64,000 bases of DNA from Bacteroidia bacterium (GCA_016218155.1 JACREQ010000046.1:1-64000), one strand, 5' to 3'; positions 1 through 13,600 are shown, counted from the stretch's first letter. Program-made: numbers and translations. Notes: generated by a model from the letters alone, not told the origin.

Positions 1-792
1 ACTCATGTAGTAACAATAACTCCAACTGTAACAATAAATGCTTTCTCCCCAGCAACCTCAACCCGTTGTCAGGGAGCTGGTACAGTAACAACTACAACAA
101 CTGCAAATAATTCAATGGGTATAACTTATAGCCTTGACGGTGCAAGTATAACCGGTGGAGTAACAATAGTAGCCGGAACCGGTGCAGTAACCTATCCAGC
201 AGGTTGGAGTGGAATAACAACAATCACAGCAAGTGCCGCAGGTTGTAATGGTCCAGCAACGACTACTCATGTGGTAACAATAACTCCAACTGTTACAATA
301 AATGCTTTCTCCCCAGCAACCTCGACCCGTTGTCAGGGTGCAGGAACTGTAACTTATACAACAACAGCGTCAAATTCAACTGGTATAACATATAGCATAG
401 ATGGAGCAAGTTCAGGTGCAGGTAATACAATTGTAGCAGCAACTGGTGCAGTTACATATGTAGCGGGCTGGAGTGGAACAACAACAATCACAGCAAGTGC
501 CGCAGGTTGTAATGGTCCAGCAACAACAACTCATGTTGTAACAATAACTCCATCAGTATTTTTAAATGCATTTTCTCCGGCAACATCATCACGTTGTCAG
601 GGTGCTGGAAATGTAACCTATACGACTACTGCAATTAATTCAACCGGAATGACATATAGCTTGGATGCAACAAGTATAACAGGTGGTGTTACAATTATAG
701 CTGCAACTGGTGTTGTTACCTATCCTGCAACTTGGAGTGGTGTAACAACTATTACAGCTACTGCAACTGGATGTAATGGCCCAGTTTTTGAA
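1..792 (+). repeat. Three tandem 264-bp in-frame repeats
   Basis: The segment beginning actcatgtagtaacaataac at base 1 recurs at 265 and at 529, giving a period of exactly 264 bp (88 codons); an equivalent CAT codon follows at 796. Copies 1 and 2 are almost identical in DNA, including synonymous positions, while copy 3 has drifted. This suggests recent expansion or gene conversion. The array probably extends to the left of the window. Confidence 0.9.
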
Positions 793-3700
793 AATCATGT
801 TGTTACTGTTAATGCATTGCCTGTGGCAACAGCTACTTCAACTGGAATAATGTGTCATGGTGAGTCAGCTTCAGTATCGGTTTCTGGTTCAGGTGGAACA
901 GCTCCATATTCAGGAATTGGCTTATTTACAGAAACTGTTGGAACATACAATTATACTATTACTGATGCAAGTGGATGTATAGCTTCTGCAAGCATTACAT
1001 TAACTGAACCAGCAACATTGGTTGCCAGTTCTGTTAATACTCCAATATTATGTAATGGTGGTACCTCTATTGTAACAGTTACCGAAACAGGCGGAACTTC
1101 TCCATTTATTGGTGATGGAACATTTACTCAGACAGCAGGTGCTTATAGTTACACAGTTACAGATGCTCACGGGTGTATGTCAATAACAAATATTACAATT
1201 TCTCAACCAACAGCAATTTCAACATCTGTTTCTACAACATTTGCAGGTTGTGGATTATCTGATGGCACAGGAACTGTAACTGCTTCAGGAGGTACTGGTG
1301 CTTTAACTTATTTGTGGTCACCTCTTGGTGGAACAGGTTCCACTTCATCAGGTATTCCTGCAGGAAGTTATTCTGTTGTTACTACTGATGCAAATGGTTG
1401 TTTTGTAACTGATAATGTAAATATTTCAAATAGTGGTGCTCCTATTGTTAGTAATACTTTTATTGATGTTATGTGCCATGGTTTAAATATGGGTTCTATT
1501 GATCTTACTGTGAGCGGTGGAACAGGTGCTTATACTTATAATTGGAATAGTGGAGCATATAATTCTGAAGATTTGAATAACGTTCCAGCCGGAATATATT
1601 CATACGATGTCTCAGATGCTGCAAATTGTCATACTACAGGCGCAATAACAATTAGTGAACCAGATACTTTGATTGCAAATTCAACTGCGTCAATTATTTT
1701 ATGTCATGGTGGTACAACAAATGTTAATGTTACTGGAAATGGTGGTACTGGTTTATTAATTGGTACTGGAATTTTTACAGTTTCTGCAGGTACTTACTCA
1801 TATACAGTTACAGATGCAAATGGTTGTACTGCAGTTACAAGTATTACAGTTACTGAACCTGATACTTTAGTAGCAAGTTCAACTTCAACTGCTATACTCT
1901 GCCATGGTGGTACTTCAGATATAACTGTTACTTCAACTGGAGGAACAGGAATAGTATCTGGAACAGGAGTGTTTACTGTTTCTGCAGGTACTTATAATTA
2001 TACGGTAATAGATGAAAATGGCTGTACAAATATGACCAGTATAACCGTAAATGATCCGGATACTTTAATTGCTAGTTCTACAGCAACCAGTATTTTATGT
2101 AATGGTGGAACTGCGGATATTACTGTTTCTGCTATTGGTGGAACTGGAGTTTATACTGGCACAGGAATATATACTGTTACTGCTGGAACATATTCTTATA
2201 CAGTTACAGATGCAAATAATTGTTCGTCAATTACTACTATTACAGTAACTGAACCTTCTTTAATTACATCTTCAGTTACAACAACACTTGCTGGTTGTGG
2301 ACTTTCTGATGGGACTGCAACTGTAAGTGTTTCAGGTGGTACAGGTGCTTATTCGTATCTTTGGTCACCAATTGGTGGAACATCTGCAACTGCAATTAAT
2401 TTACCTTCTGGAAATTATACAGTTGAAATACAGGATGCCAACGGATGTACTTTGATAGATAATGCAAATATCTCAAATAGTGGAGCGCCTATATCAACTA
2501 CGACTCAGGTAAATATTTTATGTAATGGGTTAAATACAGGTTCAATTGATTTAACTGTAACTGGTGGTACAGGTGTTTATACATATAATTGGAATAATGG
2601 TGCGTATTCAACAGAAGATTTGTCAAATCTTTTAGCAGGAACTTATTCATATAATGTTACTGATGCTGCAAATTGCCAATCTACCGGATCTGTAACAATA
2701 ACTGAACCTGCAATATTAAACTCAGTTATGCTCGAGCCAACATCTCCTAAATGTAGTTATAGCAGCGATGGGCAGGCTGTGGTAGTTGTTACAGGAGGTG
2801 TTATTCCATATGGTTTCTTGTGGAGTGATGTTTTAGCAACATCAAATGATACAATTTCTACTTTAGCAGGAAATTCCGATTATTATGTAACTATAACTGA
2901 TGCAAATGGATGTTCAGTTATAGATACTGTTCATATTTCAGCTCCAACACCTGTGATAATTACTCCAAATATTTTAAATGCTCTATGTGGAGCTAGTAAT
3001 GGATCAGTAAATGTAATAGCTTCAGGAGGTACATCTCCATATAATTACTTGTGGGATGATCCAACTAATTCAACAAATGATACAATTAATAATTTGTCAG
3101 CAGGAAATTACACTGTAACTGTATTTGATGCAAGTGCATGTACTTCCGTATTTACAGCGGTTGTAAGTAATGTACTGGGTGGAATTGTGAGTATTACTCA
3201 ACTTTCAAATGTCTTATGTTATGGTGATACAACAGGGTCTATTACTGTTTCTATGCTTGGTGGAAATGCACCTTACACCTATCAATGGGATATTCCTGGA
3301 CAAACTTCTTCGAGTGTTAGTAATCTTTCGGCGGGTTATTATCATGTTACTGTGTCTGATGTTAATTCTTGTATTGCAGATACTACAATTCAAGTTGCGC
3401 AACCAGCTAATGCATTAATAGCAAATGTGTCATCCTTAAATGTTTCTTGTTTTGGTGGAAGTAATGGAGCTTTAACTACTTCTACAAGCGGAGGTACTCC
3501 TCCATATTCTTATTTGTGGGATAATACTGCTGTTTTATCAAGTTTAACTAACTTGTCTGCTTCTACACATATGGTAACAATTACTGATGTAAATGGTTGT
3601 TTAATTATAGCAAGTGGAACAGTTTCTGAACCAATAGTTCTTAGTGCGATTACAATCCCAACAAATCCTACATGTGGTAATGGTAATGATGGGTCAGCAT

Positions 3701-4356
3701 TGGTTACTGTTACCGGAGGTACTATTCCATACTCCTTTGCATGGTCTAATAATGATTATGATTCTTTAGCTAATGGTTTATCAGATGGTAGCTATATGGT
3801 TACAGTATCTGATGCTCATTATTGTTCAGTAATTGCAACTGCTCAATTATATAATCCTTTACCAATGGTTATTAATTCAATAAATGGTCTTGATGCCTCT
3901 AATTTAGGATATGTAAATGTTACGGTTACAGGAGGACAATTACCATATTCTTATTTATGGTCAACTGGAAGTACATTGCCAAACATTAGTAACTTGCCAA
4001 CAGGTGAATATATTATTACTGTTACTGATGCAAATTTATGTGTGATAACAGATACGTTTGCAATAGATATACCTTTATTAATACCTTCTGTTATAACACC
4101 TAACGATGATGGTAAAAATGATGATTTAGAAATTATAGGAATTGCAGGTTATCAAGATGTTTCAATAGAAGTGTTTAATAGATGGGGAGATGTGTTGTTT
4201 TCATTTTCTGGAACAGGAATGGAATATACTGATGCCTCAAAACGATGGAATGGAAAGTATAATGGGAAAGACCTGCCAATGGGTGGATATGTATATATTG
4301 TTAAAATTGGAGAGGATAAGGACCCGGTTACCGGTGTTGTTTCTATTGTTAGATAG
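1..4356 (+). CDS. Giant SprB-repeat surface adhesin with T9SS type B C-terminal domain (5' end outside window)
   Basis: The frame is open from the first base, so the N-terminus and signal peptide lie outside the window; 1,451 residues are visible. It starts with three 88-residue Ig-like repeats (each with a CQGAG and a GCNGP motif). About 15 SprB-type repeats of ~70 residues follow, of the form GGTxPYxYxW...AGxYxVTVTDANGC...EP. The last ~90 residues are a CHU_C/gliding-motility-associated domain (PSVITPNDDGKNDDLEI, FNRWGD, GGYVYIVKIG), known as a type B signal for secretion by the type IX system. By family knowledge such proteins are exported to the cell surface and serve in adhesion or gliding; the ligand is unknown. 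Repeats 3-4 (near 1219-1660) recur as repeats 8-9 (near 2270-2705), an internal block duplication. The C-terminal ~490 residues match the next gene unit for unit. Confidence 0.9.
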   Translation, partial: THVVTITPTVTINAFSPATSTRCQGAGTVTTTTTANNSMGITYSLDGASITGGVTIVAGTGAVTYPAGWSGITTITASAAGCNGPATTTHVVTITPTVTINAFSPATSTRCQGAGTVTYTTTASNSTGITYSIDGASSGAGNTIVAATGAVTYVAGWSGTTTITASAAGCNGPATTTHVVTITPSVFLNAFSPATSSRCQGAGNVTYTTTAINSTGMTYSLDATSITGGVTIIAATGVVTYPATWSGVTTITATATGCNGPVFENHVVTVNALPVATATSTGIMCHGESASVSVSGSGGTAPYSGIGLFTETVGTYNYTITDASGCIASASITLTEPATLVASSVNTPILCNGGTSIVTVTETGGTSPFIGDGTFTQTAGAYSYTVTDAHGCMSITNITISQPTAISTSVSTTFAGCGLSDGTGTVTASGGTGALTYLWSPLGGTGSTSSGIPAGSYSVVTTDANGCFVTDNVNISNSGAPIVSNTFIDVMCHGLNMGSIDLTVSGGTGAYTYNWNSGAYNSEDLNNVPAGIYSYDVSDAANCHTTGAITISEPDTLIANSTASIILCHGGTTNVNVTGNGGTGLLIGTGIFTVSAGTYSYTVTDANGCTAVTSITVTEPDTLVASSTSTAILCHGGTSDITVTSTGGTGIVSGTGVFTVSAGTYNYTVIDENGCTNMTSITVNDPDTLIASSTATSILCNGGTADITVSAIGGTGVYTGTGIYTVTAGTYSYTVTDANNCSSITTITVTEPSLITSSVTTTLAGCGLSDGTATVSVSGGTGAYSYLWSPIGGTSATAINLPSGNYTVEIQDANGCTLIDNANISNSGAPISTTTQVNILCNGLNTGSIDLTVTGGTGVYTYNWNNGAYSTEDLSNLLAGTYSYNVTDAANCQSTGSVTITEPAILNSVMLEPTSPKCSYSSDGQAVVVVTGGVIPYGFLWSDVLATSNDTISTLAGNSDYYVTITDANGCSVIDTVHISAPTPVIITPNILNALCGASNGSVNVIASGGTSPYNYLWDDPTNSTNDTINNLSAGNYTVTVFDASACTSVFTAVVSNVLGGIVSITQLSNVLCYGDTTGSITVSMLGGNAPYTYQWDIPGQTSSSVSNLSAGYYHVTVSDVNSCIADTTIQVAQPANALIANVSSLNVSCFGGSNGALTTSTSGGTPPYSYLWDNTAVLSSLTNLSASTHMVTITDVNGCLIIASGTVSEPIVLSAITIPTNPTCGNGNDGSALVTVTGGTIPYSFAWSNNDYDSLANGLSDGSYMVTVSDAHYCSVIATAQLYNPLPMVINSINGLDASNLGYVNVTVTGGQLPYSYLWSTGSTLPNISNLPTGEYIITVTDANLCVITDTFAIDIPLLIPSVITPNDDGKNDDLEIIGIAGYQDVSIEVFNRWGDVLFSFSGTGMEYTDASKRWNGKYNGKDLPMGGYVYIVKIGEDKDPVTGVVSIVR

Positions 4357-4376
4357 TAATATTTCACTATATATTT

Positions 4377-4404
4377 AAAGGCTCCAAATTTGGAGCCTTT
4401 TTTA
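4377..4404 (+). terminator. Rho-independent terminator of the first adhesin gene
   Basis: A perfect palindrome (aaaggctccaaa / tttggagccttt) starts 20 bases after the stop codon and runs into a T tract. The same stem core, aaaggctcc/ggagccttt, follows the second adhesin gene at 14656. Confidence 0.85.
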
Positions 4405-4474
4405 TTTGTAATTACAATTTTTAGATTTTGAAAATTAAATATTAAATAATTATAATGAAACTTTGATACATATA

Positions 4475-4506
4475 TTTGCGTATTATTCTAAAGTACCGTA
4501 TTTTTG
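4475..4506 (+). promoter_or_regulatory. Candidate Bacteroidota promoter for the second adhesin
   Basis: TTTG at 4475-4478 and TATTTTTG at 4499-4506 are separated by 20 bases, matching the TTTG-N19-21-TAnnTTTG pattern of the Bacteroidota primary sigma factor. A second -7-like TATATTTG lies at 4471-4478. The predicted leader before the ATG at 4686 would be about 175 bases. Confidence 0.5.
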
Positions 4507-4685
4507 CTTGTTAACAGAAAAATGTAGCTTTGTATAATGTTGAATAATTACGTATTAGGTATTTTTTCTCATGTTATTTTTATGAGTGAATTTACTTGTT
4601 AATATTTTTATGGATGTGTGAATTAAATAAAATAAATAAACCAAACCAAACAATAAAAATCCAAACACCTTCTAAATTATTGAAT

Positions 4686-7600
4686 ATGAGAAAAAAAATT
4701 CTTGTTTTAATATTGCTTGCATTAATTTTTTATAGCAGTTCAGAAACATTAAGTGCGCAGTGTACAAATAGTTCTTTTTATCCTTCAACTGCTTATTCAG
4801 CACCAACAACTGCTGTCTATACAATTTCTACCTGTAATTATCAATCTGAATATAACCAAATGACAGGTGCCGTTTCTGGTGCGAGTTATACTTCAACTGC
4901 AAGTATAGCAGGAACATACATTACTATTAGGTCAGGAACATATAATGGGGCAGTAGTAGCTTCTGGAACAACTCCATTAACTTGGACAGCAACTGCTGGT
5001 GGTGTATTTTTTACTCATTATAATACAAACTCCTCTTGTGGAACTGCTAGTACTTGTATGACTACAACTGTTTCTCGTAATGCAGCAGTTGCACCAACTG
5101 TTCAGGATTGTGATGGAGCTATTCCATTATGTTTTGCTACATATTCAACGGTAGTCTCATACTCTGGTACAGGTAATTATCCTAATGAGATTTCGACAAC
5201 AGGTGGTTGTCCTGCTAACTGTTTATTGTCTGGAGAGAAAAATGATGTTTGGTATACATTTACTGTTCAAAATTCAGGTACTGTTAGTTTTGCTATTACT
5301 CCGAATTCGTCAGGAGATGATTATGACTGGGCTGTATATAATTTAACAAATGCGAACTGTGCTGATATATATTCAAATACAAGTTTGCAAGTAAGTTGTA
5401 ATTATTCAGCTACTGATGGAACTACTGGTCCCAATGGATCAGGTTCTAATAGTTGTGAATCTGCTACAGGTGGTGTTTATAACGCAGCCTTAAATGTTAC
5501 AACTGGTCAAACATATGTTGTGAATGTAAGTAATTTTTCATCTACTCAAACAGGTTACTCAATTAATTTTGGAGGTACAGCTCAAATAGTTGATAATACT
5601 GGACCATATTTGTATGCTGTAGCAGCAAGTCCTTCTTGTGGGCAAAATTTTGTAACTGTAAGGTTTAGTGAAAATGTTTCTTGTAGTACAGTTCAAAATA
5701 CAGATTTTACTATTTCAGGACCTGGTGGTCCATATACAGTAAGTTCGGTATGGAGTTCTGTTTGCTCTGCAGGGGGATCTTATGATAGAGATTATACTCT
5801 AAATGTAAGTCCTGCGTTTACCTCAGGTGGAACTTATACGATTGGACTTGTTGCCAATTCTGTATCAGATATTTGTAGCCATCCAACCGGAGGACAAACT
5901 CTTAATTTTTCTGTAACTGGAGTTACTTCAAATGCTTCAGTTGTTAGTAATGTAAATTGTTTTGGTCAATCGAATGGTAGTGCTACTGCTTCGGGTAGTG
6001 GAGGTACTGCTCCTTATACATATACATGGAGTAATGGAGCCACAACAGCTACTGCAACAGGGTTAGCATCTGGAAATTATTCTGTAACAGTCAGAGATGC
6101 TGTAGGTGTTTGTAATGCAGTTTCATCAGTAAATATTTCGCAACCTTCAAATTTAACTTCAACAGTTTCAAAAACAAATGTAAGTTGTAATGGAGGTAAT
6201 AATGGAACTGCTTCAGTATCAGCTTTAGGAGGAAGTCCAGGTTATACATATAGCTGGTCAACTGGTGCAACTTCATCCAGTATAAGTGGTTTAACAGCTG
6301 CTACATATACTGTTACTGTTACTGATACTCATGGTTGTACATCTACAGGTTCAACGACTTTAACACAACCTACTTTATTAACAACATCTATTTCTTCTCA
6401 AACAAATGTTGGTTGTAGTGGAGGTAATAATGGTGCTGCAACAGTAACTGCATCAAACGGAACTCCTGCTTATACATATAGTTGGTCGAACGGACAAACT
6501 GCTGCTACTGCTATAAACTTAGTTGCAGGAACATATACTGTAACTGTTAGAGATGCAAATCTTTGTTCTAGTACAAAAACCGTAACAATTACTCAACCAT
6601 CTGCACTAACTTCTTCGATTTCAGGCTCTACTCAAGTATTATGTTTTGGTGGAAATAATGGAAGTGCAACTGTAACACAATCAGGAGGTACCCCTGGATA
6701 TACATATACTTGGTCTAATTCACAAACCACTGTTACAGCAATCAATTTAGCAATTGGAACTTATTCTGTAACTGTTAGGGATGCTAATAGTTGTACTTCA
6801 GTTTCTTCTGTTACTATTACCCAACCTACAGCTGTAAGTGCGGTATTAACTAAAACTAATGTAAGTTGTAATGGTGGAAATAATGGAACCGCTACAGCAA
6901 CACCATCTGGTGGTACTCCAGGTTATACATATACTTGGTCAAATGGACAAACTACTCAAACAGCTACAGGTTTATCCGCTATAGCATATTCAGTTACAGT
7001 AAAAGATGCAAATAATTGCAGTACTGTACAATCAATATCTGTTACTCAACCTACAACTTTGGCATCTTCAATATCATCATCAACAAATGTCGCATGTAAT
7101 GGTGGCGCAAATGGAACAGCAACTGCAGCTGGGTCTGGAGGTACACCTGCATACAATTACACATGGTCAAACGGACAAACTGTTGCAACTGCTTCAGGCT
7201 TATTGGCAGGAAGTTATAGTGTAACAGTTAGAGATGCAAATAATTGTAGTTCAATTTCATCAGTGACAATATCACAACCAACTTCTGTATCTGCGACAAC
7301 TTCGTCAGTTTCTGTTTTATGTAATGGAGGTAATACTGGAACTGCAACTGCAACACCATTAGGTGGTACACCTGGATATACTTATCTTTGGAGCAATGCT
7401 CAGACAACTGCAACTGCAACAGGATTAATTGCAGGCACATATTCTGTGACAGTTAGAGATGTTAATTTATGTAGTACCACTTCTTCTGTAACGGTTAACC
7501 AACCTACAGCATTAACTACAAGTATTTCATCATCAACAAATGTTTCATGTAATGGAGGAAATAATGGTGCAGCTACAGTTGCAGCATCAGGAGGTACGCC

Positions 7601-10600
7601 TTCTTATACATATCTATGGTCTAATTCGCAAACTGGTGCAACTGCTACTGGTTTAATTGCAGGAAGTTATTCGGTAACAATCCGTGATGCAAATAATTGT
7701 TCAAGCACACAGTCGGTAAATATTACACAACCTTTAGTATTAGCTGCAACAGCCTCAGCAACAAATACCAGTTGTAATAGTGGTTCAAACGGTTCTGCTA
7801 CGGCAAGCCCATCAGGTGGTACATCTCCTTATACATATAATTGGTTCCCATCCGGACAAACAACTCAGACAGCAACAAACCTTTCAGCAGGCACATATAG
7901 TGTAACAGTTACTGATAATAAAGGTTGCACAATTATAAAATCTGCTGTTGTTAGTCAACCAGCTGCTATAGCATTAACTTCGTCAAAAACTGATGCGACT
8001 TGTGGTAATTCAAATGGTTCAGCTTCAGTGTCAGCATCAGGTGGAACTCCAGGTTATACATATTTATGGTCAAATGGTGGAACAACAAGTTCAATTTCTG
8101 GGATAATTGCGGGTTCATACACAGTAACAGTTAGAGATGCTAATAATTGTTCTAATACTTCAACTGTTGCCGTTAATAATACTGGTGCTCCAAGTGTTAC
8201 TGCTTCTGCGCCTAATAATGTAAGCTGTTTTGGTGGAAATAACGGAAGTGCATCAATTTCTGCTTCCGGTGGTACTCCAGGTTACACATATTTGTGGTCT
8301 AATGGTGCAACAGGAACAAGCATTACTAATGTAGTTGCAAATAATTATAGTGTTACTGTTACAGATGCTTTGGGTTGCAAAGCCTCTACTTCAATAAGTA
8401 TTACACAACCAACAGCTTTACTTGCATCAATAACCGGAAATATTAGTCCGCTTTGTTTCGGTTCAAATAATGGAAGTGCAACAGTAAGTGCATCAGGTGG
8501 TACTGTAAGTTATACATATTTATGGTCAAATGGCTCAACTTTATCTACTGCATCTAGTTTAATAGCCGGAACATATACTGTAACTGTTACTGATTCTCAT
8601 AGTTGTACAACAACTGCAAGTGCAACGGTTACTCAACCAACAGTTGTAACCGGAACTATCTCATCTTCAACTGCAGTAAGTTGCAATGCCGGATCAAATG
8701 GTTCTGCAACAGTTACACCTGGAGGTGGTACACCTACATATACATATTTATGGTCTCAGGGTACTACAACTGCAACAGTAACAAATCTTGTTGCCGGAAC
8801 TTATACTGTTACCGTAAGAGATGTTAATAATTGTTCTTCAACTGCTTCAGTTACTATTTCTCAACCTACAGCTCTAAGCTCAACTACCGCAAATACAAGT
8901 GTTAGTTGTAATGGTGGATCAAATGGTACAGCAACTTTAACAGTTTCAGGTGGATCACCAACATATACATACTTGTGGTCAAATAGTCAGACAACAGCTA
9001 CTGCTACCGGATTATCTGCTGGAACTTATACTGTTACAGCTACGGATTCTCATAGTTGTACACATACAAATACTGTTACAGTATCTCAGCCAACAGTTTT
9101 AACTTCTTCCATTACTGGATCGACAAATGTATTATGTAATGGTGGATCAACAGGAACAGCTATTGTAACCCAATCTGGTGGAACTCCAAGTTATACATAT
9201 TTATGGTCAAATGGGCAAACAACTGCAAATGCTTCTGGACTTGCTCAAGGAACTTATTCAGTAACTGTAAGAGATGCAAATAACTGTTCATCTACTTCGT
9301 CGGTAACAGTTACACAGCCAACTGCATTGGTAGCTTCAATTTCTTCTTCAACTAATGTGTCATGTAATGGAGGAAATAATGGTACTGCAATTGCTTCGCC
9401 AAGTGGTGGAACGCCTTCTTACACTTATTTATGGTCAAATGCTCAAACAACATCTACTGCAACATCATTAATTGCTGGTAATTATACTGTGACTATTAGA
9501 GATGCTAATAATTGTACTTCAACATCTTCAGTAACAATTACTCAACCTGTTGTTTTAACATCATCTATTTCATCTTCTACTCAGGTTTCATGTAATGGTG
9601 GAAATAATGGTTCTGCTACAGCAACTCAATCTGGTGGTACACCTACATTTACATATACATGGTCAAACGGACAAACTAATTCAACTGCATCAAACTTAGT
9701 TGCTGGTACATATTCAGTAACAATAAGAGATGCGAATAATTGTACATCAAGTTCTTCTTTAACAATAACTCAGCCAACTCAACTTACTTCATCAATTACT
9801 GCATCAACAAATGTTTCATGTAATAGTGGAAGTAATGGTTCTGCAACTGTTACTCCTGTTGGTGGAACACCTTCTTACATATATTTATGGTCCAATAGCC
9901 AAACGACTCCAATTGCTACAGGTTTAAGTGCAGGAAGTTATACTGTAACTATTACCGATAACAAAGGATGTACTTCAATTTCTTCAGTGACAATTAATCA
10001 GCCAACAACATTAACTTCATCAATTTCTGGTTCTTCACAAGTACTATGTTTTGGCGGATCTAGTGGAACAGCAACTGTAACTCAATCTGGTGGAACTCCT
10101 TCTTATACTTATTTATGGTCAAATAGTCAGACAACTGGAACTGCTACAGGATTATCAGTTGGAACATATGTTGTTACTGTTAGAGATGCTCAGAATTGTA
10201 CGTCAACTTCTTCAGTAACAATAACCCAACCAACTCAACTAACTTCATCAATTTCATCTTCTACAAATGTTGCTTGTAATGGTGGGAATAATGGTTCTGC
10301 AACTGTATTACCAGCAGGCGGAACTCCTTCATATACATATTTCTGGTCAACAGGACAGGCAGTAGCAACTACTACTGGTTTAAATGCTGGAATTTACACA
10401 GTTACAATAACAGATGCTAATAATTGTACTTCAACTTCATCTGTTACAGTGACTCAACCAGTAATGCTTACAAGTTCAACAACAGTTGTTAATACAACTT
10501 GTAATGGCGGAGCAAATGGTACAAGTACAGTAACGGCTATTGGTGGAACAGGACCTTATACATATTATTGGTTCCCAAGTGGTCAGACGACTCAAATTGC

Positions 10601-13600
10601 TATAAATCTTGCGTCAGGTTCTTATCAGGTTACTGTTACAGATAGTCATAGCTGTTCATCAATTTCAACATCAAATGTTGGTCAACCTGCTGCAATAAGT
10701 TTAACTCCAGCATTTACTAATGCTACTTGTGGAAATTCAAATGGTTCAGCTTCAGTTGCTGCTAGTGGAGGTACACCTGGATATACCTATTTATGGTCAA
10801 ACGGAGGTACAAATAGCACAATTTCTGCAATACCTGCAGGTGCATATTCAGTTACTGTTAAAGATGTAAACAACTGTTCAAGTACAACATCTGTATCTGT
10901 TAATAATACAGGTGCTCCAAGCGTTTCATTAGTAACTTCAAATAATGTATCATGTAATGGAGGTTCAAATGGTAGTGCTGTAGTAACTGTAACAGGTGGA
11001 ACACTTCCATATGCAAGTTATTTATGGTCAAATGGTGCAACCGATACATTAATTAATAATGTGTCTGCAAATAATTATAGTATAACAATTACAGATGCAT
11101 TGGGTTGTCAAGCTTCAATAAGTGTTAATATTACTCAACCACCTGCTTTAGTAGCTTCAATAACAGGTACAAGTATGCCATCATGTTATGGTTATGCTGA
11201 TGGTTCTGCATCTGCAAATTCAGTAGGAGGTACACCAAGTTATTTTTATAATTGGTCAAATGGAACAAATACTCCTACAGCAAATGGATTGATTTCTGGT
11301 ACATATTCAGTAACTGTTACTGATACCAAAGGATGTACATCAACAACAACTGCCAATGTTTCTCAACCAACACAGGTATCAGGAATAATTTCATCATATA
11401 CAAATACAACTTGTAATGGTGGCTCTGATGGGTCTGCAACTGTAGCTCCTTCTGGTGGTACTCCTGATTATACTTATTTATGGTCTGACGGAAGTTCAAC
11501 AGCTACAGCTACAAATCTTTCTGCCGGAAATTATATTGTTACAATTACAGATTCGCATAGTTGTACTGCAATAACAAATACTTCAATAAGTCAGCCTGCT
11601 AATTTAATGGTTAATATTCCAACTGTTTCTCCTGTTAATTGTTTTGGCGGAGCTGATGGTTTAGCTAATGCTTCTACATCTGGTGGTACAGGTCCGTATA
11701 CATATCAATGGTCAAATGGAGTATTAACTTCAAATAATCCAGGACTTATTGCCGGAACATATCAGGTGACTGCAACAGATTCTCATGGTTGTACAGGTTC
11801 AAATTCAGTAGTAATTACAGAGCCATCGCAATTAGTTGCTTCAGCATCAGTAATTAATTCTGTAAGTTGTTTTGGTGGTAGTAACGGATCTGCTTCTGCT
11901 TCTGCAATTGGAGGATCACCTTCATATTCATATCATTGGTTTAATGGAAGTCCTAATCCGAATACTGGTGGTTTAAGTGCTGGTACGCATTCTGTTACTG
12001 TAACAGATATTAATTTCTGTACATCGGTGGCAACAGTTGTTATAACTGAACCTGCATTACTTGCAACCACTCAGGTAGTTGATTCTGTAATTTGTAATAA
12101 CACAGCAACAGGACAAATTGATTTGACAGCTATTGGCGGTACAAATCCATATACATATCATTGGAATAATAATAGTGCAAACGAAGATTTATTAAATGTT
12201 TCCGCCGGTAATTATTTAGTAACCGTTACAGATGCTAACTTCTGTTCTACAACTCAAAGTATTACTGTATATGAACCTTCAAGTATTACCGCTACTTTTG
12301 TTCCTGTAAGTTCACATTGTAATTTAAATGATGGAAGTTTAACTGTAAATCCAATTGGAGGTACACCTGCTTATACTTTCTTATGGGATGCAAATGCTTC
12401 CGGACAAATAACATCTACTGCTACAAGTCTTTTGTCAGGTAGTTATGACGTTACTGTAACAGATTCTCATGCATGTTCCTATACTTTTACAGGTTCAGTT
12501 TCAGATTTGAATGCTGCAACATTAGCATTTGATATAATAACACCTAATCCTTGTTTTGGAGATACTTTAGGTTATGTTCATTCAACAATTACAAGTGGCG
12601 GAACTCCACCGTTTAATTATTTGTGGTCAAACGGAGCAGTAGCTGATACTATTTATAATGTTGCATCTGGAAGTTATACTTTAACATTAACTGATGCTAC
12701 AGGTTGTGTAACAATAGATACTGTAAATGTGTTGCAGCCTGGTTTATTACAGGTAAATATTGATTCATTGCATCCAGTAACATGTTTTAACGGAACAGAT
12801 GGAAGTATGAATATTAGTATGATAGGTGGAACTCCTGGATTTAATTATATATGGCAGGATGGTTCAGGAAACTTAATAAGTAGTACTAATTCAATTAATA
12901 ATTTACCGGCTGGTGTTTATTACATAACAGTTACCGATAATCATAATTGTACATTTAGTTCAAGTTATTCATTACCTCAGGCAACTGAGTTAGTGTCATT
13001 AATGCAGACTCCAATAATGCCAAAATGTAATGCCAGTAATGACGGGCAGGCAATTGTAGTTGCTTCCGGAGGAACTGCTCCATATTCATTCTTATGGAGT
13101 GATATATTAAATACAGCCAGCGATACAATATTGACATTAGGTGGAACAGCAGATTACTTTGTTACAATAACAGATGATCACGGTTGTACAACAATTGATT
13201 CTGTTCATATTGATGCTCCGACTCCTGTTGTGCTTTCTGGAAATTCATTCCAGTCTACATGTATAGGTAGTGATGGATGGGCGTATGTTGAAGCAACTGG
13301 TGGAACTCCGGCATATAATTTCTTATGGTCAAATAGTTCTGTAAATGATACAATAGTAAATCTTGCTGCTGGTAATTATACTGTAACTGTCTACGATGCC
13401 AATGCTTGTACTTCAACTTATACTGCAATAATTAATAGTATAAATGCAGGTCAGGTTCAGGTAGATAATATAGTTAATGTAAATTGTTATGGTGACTCTA
13501 CAGGATCTATTTCAGTTTCTCTTCTTGGAGGAACTGCACCATTTATTTATTTATGGAGTAATGGTGCAACAAGCGATTCATTGATTAATCTTGCTTCAGC

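Noticed and set aside
4596-4685. Upstream in-frame start for the second adhesin
   Set aside because: It would add about 30 polar residues in front of a perfect signal peptide beginning at the ATG at 4686.
8603-8827. Alternative-frame reading within the SprB array (Asn/Cys/Tyr-rich)
   Set aside because: It is a by-product of the repetitive low-complexity codons of the adhesin; no independent start or family.
7741-11610. A CRISPR-like array (regularly spaced repeats)
   Set aside because: The repeats are ~225 bp, in frame and protein-coding, with no short repeat/spacer alternation.
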